Shown here: positions 7,938 to 17,841 of the stretch, one piece after another
Layout of the letters: the number at the start of each line of letters is the position of its first letter
How positions within the stretch are numbered: position 1 is the stretch's first letter
Assembly (NCBI GenBank): GCA_029938175.1
Contig: JAPYON010000008.1
Coordinates: 1-39,346 of the forward strand
Direction: 5' to 3'
Origin: Paracoccaceae bacterium
Lineage (GTDB): Bacteria > Pseudomonadota > Alphaproteobacteria > Rhodobacterales > Rhodobacteraceae
Length of the DNA stretch: 39,346 nt
The notes under the pieces: model-generated
Seen by the model: only the letters and a program-made list of their open reading frames with translations
The model's database searches: none
Told to the model about the DNA's origin: nothing
Position numbers and translations under genes: made by a program

Positions 7938-9995
7938 ACTGTCAATCAACCCGCGCAACAGGTTATTCCCGACATCCTCGACCAGATTATCCAGTTCGCG
8001 TTCAAGCCGTGTGGGTTCCAGCGTCGGATCAATCAACGGCAGTTGGGTCACTGCCAGCCCCGCGTGCACGCGTTCCATCGTTTCGCGCCAAATTTCGGCT
8101 GGTAAACCACCACCCGTGACACCTGTCAGCTTGGAATTATCGTCATACCCCATCCAGACGCCCGCCACATAGTCACCAGTGAACCCGATAAACCATGCAT
8201 CCCGCGCGCCCTGCGTTGTGCCTGTTTTACCAGCGACAGGCCGATCAGCCAGCGCCGCACGCGCGCCGCTGCCGATCTCAACGACCTGAGACATCATATA
8301 GACCAAATACCCCGCGGCCCGCTCGCTTAGCACGCGGAACCCGTCAATGCGGTCCAGACTCATCAGTACTTTCTCGTCGCCCCGAATACGCAAATCAATC
8401 CAGCCATAGGGCAAGGACTGACGCCCACCATTCAGAATTCCCGCATAAGCCCCCGTCATTTCCAGTAACGTCACGTTGGATGCACCAAGCGCCAAGGCTG
8501 GCCCCTCGGCCAAGGGTGACATCACCCCGAAATCCCGCGCGATGGCGCGAACTTTCTCGCGCCCAACCTCCTCGGTCAGGCGCACTGCCACCGTGTTCAA
8601 CGAGTTGGCCATGGCGTCCACCATCCGCAACTCGCCATAGAATTCGCCAGTGTAGTTTCTGGGGCTCCACGGGCCTGACCCCGGAATATCAATCGTCAGC
8701 GGAGCGTCCAGAACCATATCAAACGGATGCATGCCAGATTCCAGCACCGCCCCGTAAACGAACGGCTTGAACGATGATCCCGGCTGCCTAGATGCCTGCG
8801 TCGCACGGTTAAACAAACCCGCGCCGTTGATTTTACGGCCCCCAACCATCGCACGTACGGCTCCGTCTGCCGACATAACCACGATGGCCGCCTGCGCTTC
8901 CGATCCTTCGCGAACACTGTTCTCGAATACATAAGTTAGCGCTTCTTCCGCCGCCTTCTGAATGCCGCGATCGAACGTCGTCAATATCTCGACATCTTCG
9001 CCCGTGTCTCGCGTCAGAAACGCCGGAGCGGCGGCCATAATCCAGTCTGCGAAATACCCGCCCGCCCGTTCTTGCGCGGCTTGCGATAGCTCGGCAGGGG
9101 CAGCCAAGGCCAATTCCGCCTCGACGCGCGTCAAGTATCCCTGTGCAAGCATCAAACCAATCACAACCGTTGATCGGTCCTGTGCGCGGTTTAGATTATT
9201 CGTTGGGGCATAGCGTGACGGTGCGGTCAACAATCCCGCCAACATTGCGGCCTCGGCCACATTCACTTCACGCGCCGACTTGCCGAAATACCGTTGCGAG
9301 GCCGCCTCGAAGCCCTGCGCACCCGCGCCCAGATATGCACGGTTCAGATAGATTGAGAGGATATCGTCCTTTTCGTATTTCAGTTCCATCGCGAGGGAAT
9401 ACGGAATTTCCTTGATCTTGCGCAGGATGGTTTGCTGGCGGCATTCGGCCTCGGGCAAGTCATCGCCCAGACATAGCAACTTGGCCACTTGTTGCGTTAA
9501 AGTCGATCCACCATGCCCTGACAGCGGGCCGCGACCTTCGCTCAAATTAATTCGAATTGCGCTGGCGATGCCGCGCGGACTAAGTCCGAAATGTGAATAA
9601 AACCGTTTATCCTCGGTCGCGACTACAGCGTTCTTCAGATGTGGAGAAACGGTTTGCGCCCGTAGCGATCCGTCAAACTGTTCGCCGCGCCACGCAAAAA
9701 TCTCGCGATCCCGATCCAGCAACACGACCGAGCCACCTGCCCGCCCGTCCAGTTGCGCCTCCATCGGGGGCAGTGCTACATAGTAAAATCCGACCCAAAT
9801 CGCCATCCCCAAGGATCCAAGTATCGCGGCGCGAAGACCCACCCACCAAACCACACGGAACATTGTTCGGCACAGCCAACCGAAAACGCGCGCAATAGAA
9901 CCCCGCTCCGACGGCTTGGCCTTCACGGGTTTCTTGCGCGCCTTGCCAGACTGCGGTCTGGTCGCGCGGAGGACTGGTCTTGGTTTCTTGGCCAT
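7917..9995 (-). CDS. Class A penicillin-binding protein (PBP1A family)
   Basis: 692 aa. A bifunctional peptidoglycan synthase anchored in the inner membrane: the GT51 domain polymerises lipid II and the transpeptidase domain cross-links peptides. A basic cytoplasmic N-terminus is followed by a transmembrane helix (about 52-74). GT51 motifs are EDKRFYSHFG (128-137, catalytic Glu) and GGSTLTQQ (162-169). Transpeptidase motifs are SSFK with the Ser407 nucleophile, SLN (465-467) and KTGTT (590-594). All catalytic residues are present. It lacks the extra OB domain of long PBP1A proteins, so it is a shorter variant. It is encoded alone on the minus strand and converges on lpxK. Confidence 0.95.
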   Translation of the reverse strand: MAKKPRPVLRATRPQSGKARKKPVKAKPSERGSIARVFGWLCRTMFRVVWWVGLRAAILGSLGMAIWVGFYYVALPPMEAQLDGRAGGSVVLLDRDREIFAWRGEQFDGSLRAQTVSPHLKNAVVATEDKRFYSHFGLSPRGIASAIRINLSEGRGPLSGHGGSTLTQQVAKLLCLGDDLPEAECRQQTILRKIKEIPYSLAMELKYEKDDILSIYLNRAYLGAGAQGFEAASQRYFGKSAREVNVAEAAMLAGLLTAPSRYAPTNNLNRAQDRSTVVIGLMLAQGYLTRVEAELALAAPAELSQAAQERAGGYFADWIMAAAPAFLTRDTGEDVEILTTFDRGIQKAAEEALTYVFENSVREGSEAQAAIVVMSADGAVRAMVGGRKINGAGLFNRATQASRQPGSSFKPFVYGAVLESGMHPFDMVLDAPLTIDIPGSGPWSPRNYTGEFYGELRMVDAMANSLNTVAVRLTEEVGREKVRAIARDFGVMSPLAEGPALALGASNVTLLEMTGAYAGILNGGRQSLPYGWIDLRIRGDEKVLMSLDRIDGFRVLSERAAGYLVYMMSQVVEIGSGARAALADRPVAGKTGTTQGARDAWFIGFTGDYVAGVWMGYDDNSKLTGVTGGGLPAEIWRETMERVHAGLAVTQLPLIDPTLEPTRLERELDNLVEDVGNNLLRGLIDSLFGRRN

Positions 9996-10138
9996 TGCTT
10001 ACGGGCCGCCTGCTCGATTTTTTTCGTTACCTTTGATTAATCGCATTCCCGCGCGTTGTAGAGGGCGATTCTGCAACTTCGGCAATTCTTTGCCGTCTCA
10101 CGAACTTTGTATTCGCCTATTTATTAATCATAGTTGAT

Positions 10139-10154
10139 AATTTGTGCACAAATT
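10139..10154. promoter_or_regulatory. 16-bp perfect palindrome upstream of glnK
   Basis: AATTTGTGCACAAATT is a perfect 16-bp palindrome, 109 bases before the glnK start, in the 267-base gap between the PBP and glnK genes. Its position suits an operator for the nitrogen genes. It is not an obvious NtrC site, and no good sigma-54 promoter was found. The regulator is unknown. The rest of the gap shows only a poor TTGAAA-type -35 near 10190. Confidence 0.5.
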
Positions 10155-10193
10155 AGGCACATATGCGTGATTTTCCGAATATATGACCCTTGA

Positions 10194-10601
<408 letters not shown>

Positions 10602-10621
10602 TCCCCCACTGGAGAAAAACC

Positions 10622-11965
<1,344 letters not shown>

Positions 11966-12006
11966 TTATTCCCTCCACGGCGTTCTTTCTGCGCCATGGA
12001 CACCTC

Positions 12007-12033
12007 ACCCGGGCGGCAACGTCCGGGTTTTTT
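12007..12033 (+). terminator. Intrinsic terminator of glnK-amtB
   Basis: A 9-bp stem (ACCCGGGCG with CGTCCGGGT, one G-T pair) closes a GCAA tetraloop and is followed by six T residues. It lies 41 bases after the amtB stop. The last T residues overlap the end of the convergent Lrp-family gene. Confidence 0.93.
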
Positions 12034-12493
12034 ATACGGGCAACATAGTTGTGGACTTGATCTCCTCCATCGCCAAAAGCGCCGTGACGTTAAATATCTT
12101 AACATTTGAAATCAGTCCCTGATAAAATGCGTCGTACGCTTTGGCGTTCGCGACCCGCACCTTCAAAATATAATCAATATCACCTGCCAGACGATGCGCC
12201 TCCATTACCTCGGGGCGCGCTCGCAACGTCTTTAGAAACGCCATCTGCCATGCCGCCTCATGCTCGGACGTGCGCACCAAAACAAAGAAACACGCGTCCA
12301 GCCCCAAGGCTTCGGGCGACACCAACACAGTCTGCCGCTCTATCACACCTGCGGCCTTCATCTTGCGAATCCTGCTCCACACAGGTGTCTTCGATGACCC
12401 CACTTTGCGTGCAATTTCATCCAGTGACTGCGCCGCATCCTCTTGCAGGTTAAAAAGGATTTTTCGGTCCAGCCCGTCTATCGAGTACGCCAT
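12032..12493 (-). CDS. Lrp/AsnC-family transcriptional regulator
   Basis: 153 aa. An N-terminal winged helix (LDRKILFNLQEDAAQSLDEI then GSSKTPVWSRIRKM, residues 8-45) binds DNA, and a C-terminal RAM domain (about 68-145) forms octamers and senses amino acids. The recognition helix SSKTPVWSRIRKMKAAGVIE is typical of this family. It is transcribed away from the small gene at 12633; the 139-base gap between them contains a 17-bp inverted repeat that is a candidate autoregulatory site. The effector amino acid cannot be predicted from the sequence. It overlaps the last bases of the amtB terminator. Confidence 0.92.
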   Translation of the reverse strand: MAYSIDGLDRKILFNLQEDAAQSLDEIARKVGSSKTPVWSRIRKMKAAGVIERQTVLVSPEALGLDACFFVLVRTSEHEAAWQMAFLKTLRARPEVMEAHRLAGDIDYILKVRVANAKAYDAFYQGLISNVKIFNVTALLAMEEIKSTTMLPV

Positions 12494-12582
12494 ATTAACT
12501 CCAGTATAGCTTTCTAATGTAGTCCCATATTTTTCGCGTTATCAGCACAATATTCTTACTTGCCCAGACATCTATCCCAATA

Positions 12583-12599
12583 ATAGAATAATATTCTAT
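12583..12599. promoter_or_regulatory. Operator-like inverted repeat between the Lrp gene and the 73-aa gene
   Basis: ATAGAATA-A-TATTCTAT: two perfect 8-bp half sites around a single base, in an AT-rich divergent promoter region. Lrp-family proteins bind AT-rich, roughly 15-17-bp imperfect palindromes, so this is a good candidate binding site for the adjacent regulator. It lies 34 bases before the start of the 73-aa gene, where it would overlap that gene's promoter. Confidence 0.6.
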
Positions 12600-12632
12600 A
12601 CTATGTAAAGAAACCATACAGCGGGGACCACC

Positions 12633-12854
12633 ATGTCCACCAACCATATCCCCAAAGCCATCTCGGCCCGTAAAGTTCAGGATAGGGGAGCCGCTTACCT
12701 CACCAGTTGCGACGCATGGACGCCCGACATCAAAATTGCTGAATTTCTGGCGGAAAAGGATCAGAACTGGCGTCTCGCATTCGCAAATCGTCTGCACGAG
12801 GTCAAAAATGCGGCACTGCCTTCTCCGCCCACACACTATACCCAGGCCGCCTGA
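12633..12854 (+). CDS. Small hypothetical protein divergent from an Lrp regulator
   Basis: 73 aa, family not recognised. The protein is soluble and mixed in charge, with a DRGAAYLTSCDAWTPDIKIA centre and an ENFL-like helical C-terminal half rich in Ala, Glu and Lys; there is one cysteine. A GGGGA segment precedes the ATG at a usable distance. It is a plausible real gene because it is divergent from the Lrp gene across a palindromic operator and ends only 6 bases before the convergent recQ stop. Lrp-type regulators often control the adjacent divergent gene, so regulation by 12032-12493 is likely. Function unknown. Confidence 0.55.
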   Translation: MSTNHIPKAISARKVQDRGAAYLTSCDAWTPDIKIAEFLAEKDQNWRLAFANRLHEVKNAALPSPPTHYTQAA

Positions 12855-12860
12855 CTGCAC

Positions 12861-14909
12861 TTATTCCTGACAAATCTCCAAAAAGGCGGGGCCGAAACGC
12901 TCCGCCTTTGCTTCGCCTATAATGCATTCCAAAGCGGCGATATTCGCTGGCCGCTGCCCAGCAATTTTCGCCAGATTCGAAGTGCTGCACGACATCGGCT
13001 TTTCAGTCCCGTGCGGTCCGGTCGCCAATTCCAGTTGCGCCGCCTTAAGCCTGTCAAACACATCGCCATCCGGCTTGCCCGCCAGCTTGCGTCGCGTTGG
13101 ATGCATGTCCTCGGAGCCTCCGTTCAGCACTGCCAGAAAAACTTTGCCGTATTTTTCCAATTTCTTTGCACCCACCCCGTTTAACCGGCCGAAATCATCC
13201 AGCGTCACAGGTTTGTGGGTCGCCATCTCGATCAACGTCCGGTCGGGAAAAACCACATATGCGGGCGCTCGCAACGCCTCAGCCAACTCGCGTCGCTTCA
13301 TCTTCAAGGCTGACAAGATTGGCTCATCCTCCTCCGCCACCAGCGAAACAGGTTCGCGTCGCGACGGGGCCGTGCCTGCTTTGCGAATAGTATCCATCCG
13401 AAGATCAATGCTCGCCGCACCGCGCAAAATTGGCCGCGCTGCCTGGGTCATCACCAACCCACCCATGCGTTCCACGTCGGGCCGGATCAAGTCGTGCCCC
13501 ATCATCTGCCGGAAAATCGTCTGCCACTGCTTGCGGTTATACTCCTTACCGACACCAAACGTCGGCAAAGCGTCATGATTACGCGCCCGCACCTTATCGG
13601 TCACACTTCCCAGCAAAACATCCGTCAGATGCCCAACGCCGAAATACTCTCCCGTCCGCAGTATCGCCGACAGCGCCTTGCGAACAGCATCTGTCCCGTC
13701 AAAAACTTCTGGCGCGGTGGTACACAGATCGCAGCTGCCGCAAGGCTCGGTCAAATCTTCGCCGAAATATCCTAACAAAGTCTTACGTCGACACTCCAAG
13801 GCCTCAGCCAAACCCAGCAGAGCATTCAGCCGCGCGTGATCCGCGCCTTTGCGATCATTTGGCGCTAACCCTTCGTCTATTTGCGAGCGCCGCAACCGGA
13901 TGTCATCCGCACCATACAACGTCAGCGTATCCGCTGGCGCCCCGTCACGACCAGCGCGCCCGATCTCCTGATAATACGACTCGATGGGCTTGGGCAGATC
14001 CGCATGCACAACGAACCGGATATCAGGTTTATCTATTCCCATTCCAAAAGCCACAGTCGCACAGACGATCAACCCGTCCTCGCGCTGAAAACGGCTCTCG
14101 GCGATCCGGCGATCCTCGGCATCCATCCCCGCATGATAATGCAGCGCCGAGTGCCCTTCGGATCGCAGCGCCTGTGCCAGCACCTCGGTCTTGTTGCGGC
14201 TAGAGCAATATACGATCCCTGACTGCGCCTCTCGCTCCGCCACAAATTCGGTCAACTGCCGTCGCGGCTGGTCCTTGGGTTGAAACGCCAGCGAAATATT
14301 GGGGCGGTCAAACCCCTCTAGAAACGTAATCGGGCTTTCACCGTCGAACAGCCGTTTGCCGATCTCGATCCGTGTTTCGGCATCCGCTGTCGCCGTAAAT
14401 GCCGCAATTTGCACATTCCCGAGCTGCTTACGTAAAGCCCCGATCTTCAAGTAATCCGGACGGAAATCATGCCCCCATTGCGAGACACAATGCGCCTCGT
14501 CCACCGCCAGCAGCGTCACATTTATCCGCCGCAACAGCTGAATCGCCCCGCCATTCGCCAAGCGTTCGGGTGCCATATACAGCAGTTTCAGTCGTCCCTC
14601 ATCAAGGGCTTGAAAAACCTCCTCGGTTTCCTCTTCCGTATTGCCCGAAGTCAACGATCCAGCTTCAACGCCAGCTTCACGCAGCGCCCGAACCTGATCC
14701 CGCATCAACGCAATCAGCGGTGAGATCACAACCGTCACACCATCCCGGCACAGCGCCGGCAACTGGAAACACAACGACTTGCCGCCACCTGTCGGCATGA
14801 TCGCCAAGACGTCCTCACCGGCGTTCACTGCGCCCACAATCGCCGCCTGCCCGGGGCGAAAATTATCAAATCCAAAAACGGAACTAAGGAGGTCGGTAGT
14901 CTTGTTCAT
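12861..14909 (-). CDS. recQ: ATP-dependent DNA helicase RecQ
   Basis: 682 aa. A 3'-5' superfamily 2 helicase that restarts forks and supports RecF-pathway recombination. Walker A is MPTGGGKS (38-45), the DEAH box is at 137-140 within AVDEAHCVSQWGHDF, and motif VI is YQEIGRAGRDG (about 316-326). The RQC zinc cluster (C..CGSCDLC) is near 375-395. An HRDC domain lies around 525-600 (GRLNGVGAKKLEKYG), followed by a further helical segment. The start MNKTTDLLSSVFGFDNFRPGQ has a GGAGG-type site nearby. All helicase motifs are intact. It is encoded alone, convergent with the small hypothetical gene. Confidence 0.96.
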   Translation of the reverse strand: MNKTTDLLSSVFGFDNFRPGQAAIVGAVNAGEDVLAIMPTGGGKSLCFQLPALCRDGVTVVISPLIALMRDQVRALREAGVEAGSLTSGNTEEETEEVFQALDEGRLKLLYMAPERLANGGAIQLLRRINVTLLAVDEAHCVSQWGHDFRPDYLKIGALRKQLGNVQIAAFTATADAETRIEIGKRLFDGESPITFLEGFDRPNISLAFQPKDQPRRQLTEFVAEREAQSGIVYCSSRNKTEVLAQALRSEGHSALHYHAGMDAEDRRIAESRFQREDGLIVCATVAFGMGIDKPDIRFVVHADLPKPIESYYQEIGRAGRDGAPADTLTLYGADDIRLRRSQIDEGLAPNDRKGADHARLNALLGLAEALECRRKTLLGYFGEDLTEPCGSCDLCTTAPEVFDGTDAVRKALSAILRTGEYFGVGHLTDVLLGSVTDKVRARNHDALPTFGVGKEYNRKQWQTIFRQMMGHDLIRPDVERMGGLVMTQAARPILRGAASIDLRMDTIRKAGTAPSRREPVSLVAEEDEPILSALKMKRRELAEALRAPAYVVFPDRTLIEMATHKPVTLDDFGRLNGVGAKKLEKYGKVFLAVLNGGSEDMHPTRRKLAGKPDGDVFDRLKAAQLELATGPHGTEKPMSCSTSNLAKIAGQRPANIAALECIIGEAKAERFGPAFLEICQE

Positions 14910-15001
14910 CCTCTACATCTATCCGCCCCGATTCACCGAGGCCAGTAGAATATCGCAGCAAAAGGTTAACAAATTATCCTGCAAAATCGTACATACGCGT
15001 A

Positions 15002-15029
15002 GTGCACGCACTGTGCACGGGTTGTGCAC
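15002..15029. repeat. Three GTGCAC hexamers at exact 11-bp spacing
   Basis: The palindromic hexamer GTGCAC occurs at 15002, 15013 and 15024, so each copy faces the same side of the helix. They lie in the gap between recQ (minus, start 14909) and the truncated transglycosylase (plus, start 15141). Such phasing suggests cooperative binding of a regulator. The same hexamer sits at the centre of the glnK-upstream palindrome. Confidence 0.55.
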
Positions 15030-15140
15030 ACGAAAAATACGCCATTCACCGCAAAGATTAACGCCTTTTTTTGGGTTTGGTTGCGATTTGGTAGCACTTC
15101 CGAATTACTGCTGACTACGAATCAATTTCAGGAGACCCGA

Positions 15141-15442
15141 ATGATCCTCGCAAGGATTGTGGGTGTTCTATTGTTTCTGTTCCCAGCCCTCGCCGCCGCC
15201 GAAGGGGACGCAAACCTGTGTAACGCAGCTGCCCCTTCCGCTGCGAATTACACAGCCATACCAGTCGATGTTTTACTGGCCCTGACCCTTGTAGAAACAG
15301 GTAGAACCGTTGGCGGAAGCTAGCGGCCACCTCGTAGGAAAAAGTTCAAGCATTGGAACTTCTTTTGAAAAAGGCTCGTAGCGAACAGATTCAAAAGGCC
15401 AGAAGGCGCGCCGAACAGGAAGATAGACCGCCCGACGCGTAG
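15141..15442 (+). pseudogene. Truncated lytic transglycosylase-like gene plus a detached tail
   Basis: An ATG with an AGGAG site starts a 60-aa product: a clear signal peptide (MILARIVGVLLFLFPALAAA), then a cysteine and VDVLLALTLVETGRTVGGS, ending in TAG at 15321. This ending matches the opening of an SLT (lysozyme-like) domain, where ETGR contains the catalytic Glu; the rest of the domain is missing. In another frame, after a TAG, 15338-15442 encodes a charged helical tail (RSEQIQKARRRAEQEDRPPDA) that looks like a protein C-terminus, perhaps of the same gene. The mature product, if made, would have no complete active site. Confidence 0.7.
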
Positions 15443-15448
15443 AAATTA

Positions 15449-16078
15449 CTATTCGGCCAACAAGCGTTCGAATTCTTCAACGAAGCCGGAATACGGCATG
15501 CTGGTAACAGTTTTACCATTAATCACGAACGTCGGCGTGCCCTGCACATCATGTATCTCGGCGTTCTCGGTCGAAAAAGTGACCAATGCTTGTGCGGTTT
15601 CATTATCCTGCATACAAGCCTCCATATCGTCTTGGTTCAGCCCAGCTAGACGCCCTATCGCATACAGATTATTAACAACGCCGACTGCATTCTCCGCCGA
15701 TGTCCACTCACTCTGCTTTTCATAGATCATTGCGGTGATCCCGAAATAGCGATCCGGCCCACCACATTGCGCCAGCATGTCTGCCCACAGACCCAATCGG
15801 TCAAAGTAAATGCCGCGATAAATCAGGCGAACTTTACCCGTATCGATGTAATTTTCCTTAATCAAAGGCAGCACATCGGCATTGAAATTCTTGCAGTGTG
15901 GACAAGTAAACGACGCGTATTCAATCAATGTGATCGGCGCATCTTCGGACCCGATCGACATTTCCGGTAACATTATGCTCTCGGCACTTTGGGCGAACGC
16001 TGGAAGCGCGCTATAGGCGGCAGTTGCCCCAATTATTGCAAGCGCCGCGCGGCGGGTAAAGCTTGGGTTGTAAGTCAT
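15449..16078 (-). CDS. Thiol:disulfide interchange protein, DsbA family
   Basis: 209 aa. An exported thioredoxin-fold oxidoreductase that forms or reshuffles disulfides in periplasmic proteins. The twin-arginine-containing leader (FTRRAALAIIGATAAYSALPAFA) ends near residue 29, so Sec or Tat export are both possible. The active site is C59-P-H-C62 in FTCPHCKNF, and the cis-Pro loop is VQGTPTFVING near residue 180. A short AAGGAA site precedes the ATG. It lies 22 bases after the dciA stop and is probably co-transcribed. In related genomes I expect smc after it; here the next feature is the transglycosylase remnant. Confidence 0.9.
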   Translation of the reverse strand: MTYNPSFTRRAALAIIGATAAYSALPAFAQSAESIMLPEMSIGSEDAPITLIEYASFTCPHCKNFNADVLPLIKENYIDTGKVRLIYRGIYFDRLGLWADMLAQCGGPDRYFGITAMIYEKQSEWTSAENAVGVVNNLYAIGRLAGLNQDDMEACMQDNETAQALVTFSTENAEIHDVQGTPTFVINGKTVTSMPYSGFVEEFERLLAE

Positions 16079-16100
16079 AATATTTCCTTTTGGGCCATTG

Positions 16101-16640
16101 TTATCGTTTTCTTAATACGTTTTTACCAAGGTCTTCCAGCGCCTTACGCAATCTGTCATCCTCTACGGGGGCAAGTGACTTGGCTAATTCCGTGGCCTGT
16201 TCAGCTGAAAGATTTTCTTGTTGTTCCGGTTTATATGCAAAATCCACAGCTGGCTCGGCAAAACCGGCCTCGCCCGTTTGCGTTATGCGAATCCTTGATA
16301 TTGCACTGTAACCGTAGCAGGCATTAACCTTTTCTTTAAGTTCTGGCAGCATCATCTGCAATTCAGGCGCACGTGCGCCATCGGTCAGCACTGTCAACGT
16401 CGCGCCAAACCCTTCGCGAGCATAGGAGACTTTAACGGGACGGGCGATGGCCGCAACACTTTGACCGACGATCTCGACCCAATTGGTTAACAAGCGGATT
16501 TCGGCAAAGCCACGGCTCTCGCCTACGCGGCGGACGCGGGCGTTTACCAGACTACCGGTTTGCAAAAAGCCGCGCGAACGGCGTTTTGCCCACCCCAAGG
16601 GCTTGCCTTTTGCGGTTTTTCCGTCAGATGTAGTTGCCAT
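16101..16640 (-). CDS. dciA: DUF721/DciA-family protein (likely replicative helicase loader)
   Basis: 179 aa from the ATG at 16638-16640. The longer open frame to 16688 starts poorly; the internal ATG has a GAGAG site. The DciA (DUF721) fold is recognised by the L..NWVEIVGQSVAAIARPVKV segment (about residues 45-70), a KH-like core including LTVLTDGARAPELQMMLPELKEKVN, and the charged tail. In bacteria without DnaC/DnaI, DciA loads the DnaB helicase. It is divergent from mutY (95-base gap) and upstream of dsbA in the same direction. Confidence 0.82.
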   Translation of the reverse strand: MATTSDGKTAKGKPLGWAKRRSRGFLQTGSLVNARVRRVGESRGFAEIRLLTNWVEIVGQSVAAIARPVKVSYAREGFGATLTVLTDGARAPELQMMLPELKEKVNACYGYSAISRIRITQTGEAGFAEPAVDFAYKPEQQENLSAEQATELAKSLAPVEDDRLRKALEDLGKNVLRKR

Positions 16641-16735
16641 GCGACTCTCGATTTCCCTTCGACGCCATAGTAGCGCCCATACACGCAAGGTCCATCTCTG
16701 TTTAGGGATCGGCGTGATAGCGCCTGCTTGAACAA

Positions 16736-17818
16736 ATGATTAGCACAACTCTCCTAGATTGGTACGACGCCAACGCCCGCCCAATGCCGTGGCGCGTTCC
16801 GCCAGGGCAAAGCCGTGCTGGCATTAAACCTGACCCTTATCACATCTGGCTGTCCGAAGTGATGTTGCAGCAAACCACGGTCGCTGCTGTTGTTAACTAT
16901 TTTACAACTTTTCGCGCGCGTTGGCCCAACGTTCACGCACTTGCAAACGCTGCGGATACCGATGTTATGGGTGAATGGGCGGGCCTTGGATATTATGCGC
17001 GTGCTCAAAACCTATTGAAATGCGCACGGATAATTTCGACCGAACACGACGGTCATTTCCCAAGTACCGAAGCTGATCTGATCCGCCTTCCCGGCATTGG
17101 TCCCTACACAGCCGCAGCAATTTCGGCCATCGCGTTTGACCAACCCTCGACGGTTCTGGACGCGAATGTAGAACGTGTCATCTCGCGGCTTTACGCCACA
17201 ACGGAGCCTCTCCCAGAGAGCAAACCCACTCTGCGCGGGCTTGCTGCCAATCTGACTCCTACACACCGCCCTGGCGATTACGCACAGGCGATAATGGATC
17301 TGGGCGCCACGATTTGTGGACAAAAACCGAGCTGTAAAATCTGCCCATTGGCGACAGATTGCGAGGGGTTGAAGCAAGGTATATCAGACGAGCTGCCCAA
17401 CAAGCGGCCCAAGCCCGCGAAACCCGTTCGCTATGGTATTGTGTATTTTGCTTATCGCGAGGATGGGGCTATTTTGCTTGAAACGCGACCAGCAAAGGGG
17501 TTGCTGGGCGGTATGATGGCCCTACCAACGACAGACTGGACCGAGACCGAGGCGATCGAAATGCCGCCTATCAACGCGAATTGGCAAGCTCTCGCCACCC
17601 CTGTTAAACATACGTTCACACATTTTCATCTGGTATTAACAGTTCTGACAACCACAGTCGTCGACGTATCACCCACGCGTGGGTGGTTTAAAATACCGGA
17701 CGCCACGACCCCGGGCAAGCTGCCCACCGTTATGCGCAAGGCCTATCTTGCCGCCATGCGAAACCGGGGTTGGACTGCTCACCTAAATCATGGTCAGGTG
17801 CCCAATGTCACAGAATAA
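16736..17818 (+). CDS. mutY: A/G-specific adenine DNA glycosylase
   Basis: 360 aa. MutY removes adenine mispaired with 8-oxoguanine. The catalytic Glu is in WLSEVMLQQT (residues 38-47), the HhH motif is LPGIGPYTAAAISAIA (about 117-132), and the catalytic Asp is in VLDANVERV. The C-terminal domain (about 230-340) is the Nudix-like 8-oxoG reader. The iron-sulfur cluster cysteines read C-x5-C-x2-C-x5-C (CGQKPSCKICPLATDC), one residue shorter in the first gap than the usual C-x6-C-x2-C-x5-C. Start ATG at 16736. With mutT in the same window the cell keeps two parts of the 8-oxoG defence. Confidence 0.95.
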   Translation: MISTTLLDWYDANARPMPWRVPPGQSRAGIKPDPYHIWLSEVMLQQTTVAAVVNYFTTFRARWPNVHALANAADTDVMGEWAGLGYYARAQNLLKCARIISTEHDGHFPSTEADLIRLPGIGPYTAAAISAIAFDQPSTVLDANVERVISRLYATTEPLPESKPTLRGLAANLTPTHRPGDYAQAIMDLGATICGQKPSCKICPLATDCEGLKQGISDELPNKRPKPAKPVRYGIVYFAYREDGAILLETRPAKGLLGGMMALPTTDWTETEAIEMPPINANWQALATPVKHTFTHFHLVLTVLTTTVVDVSPTRGWFKIPDATTPGKLPTVMRKAYLAAMRNRGWTAHLNHGQVPNVTE

Positions 17819-17841
17819 CCCGATAACGTCCGCTGCGCCTT

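Noticed and set aside
12495-12860. 121-codon ORF on the minus strand opposite the 73-aa gene
   Set aside because: Covers the Lrp promoter gap and the palindrome; no ribosome-binding site or motif. The plus-strand ORF fits the context better.
13430-14203. 257-codon ORF on the plus strand opposite recQ
   Set aside because: Antisense shadow of recQ; the helicase frame has all motifs.
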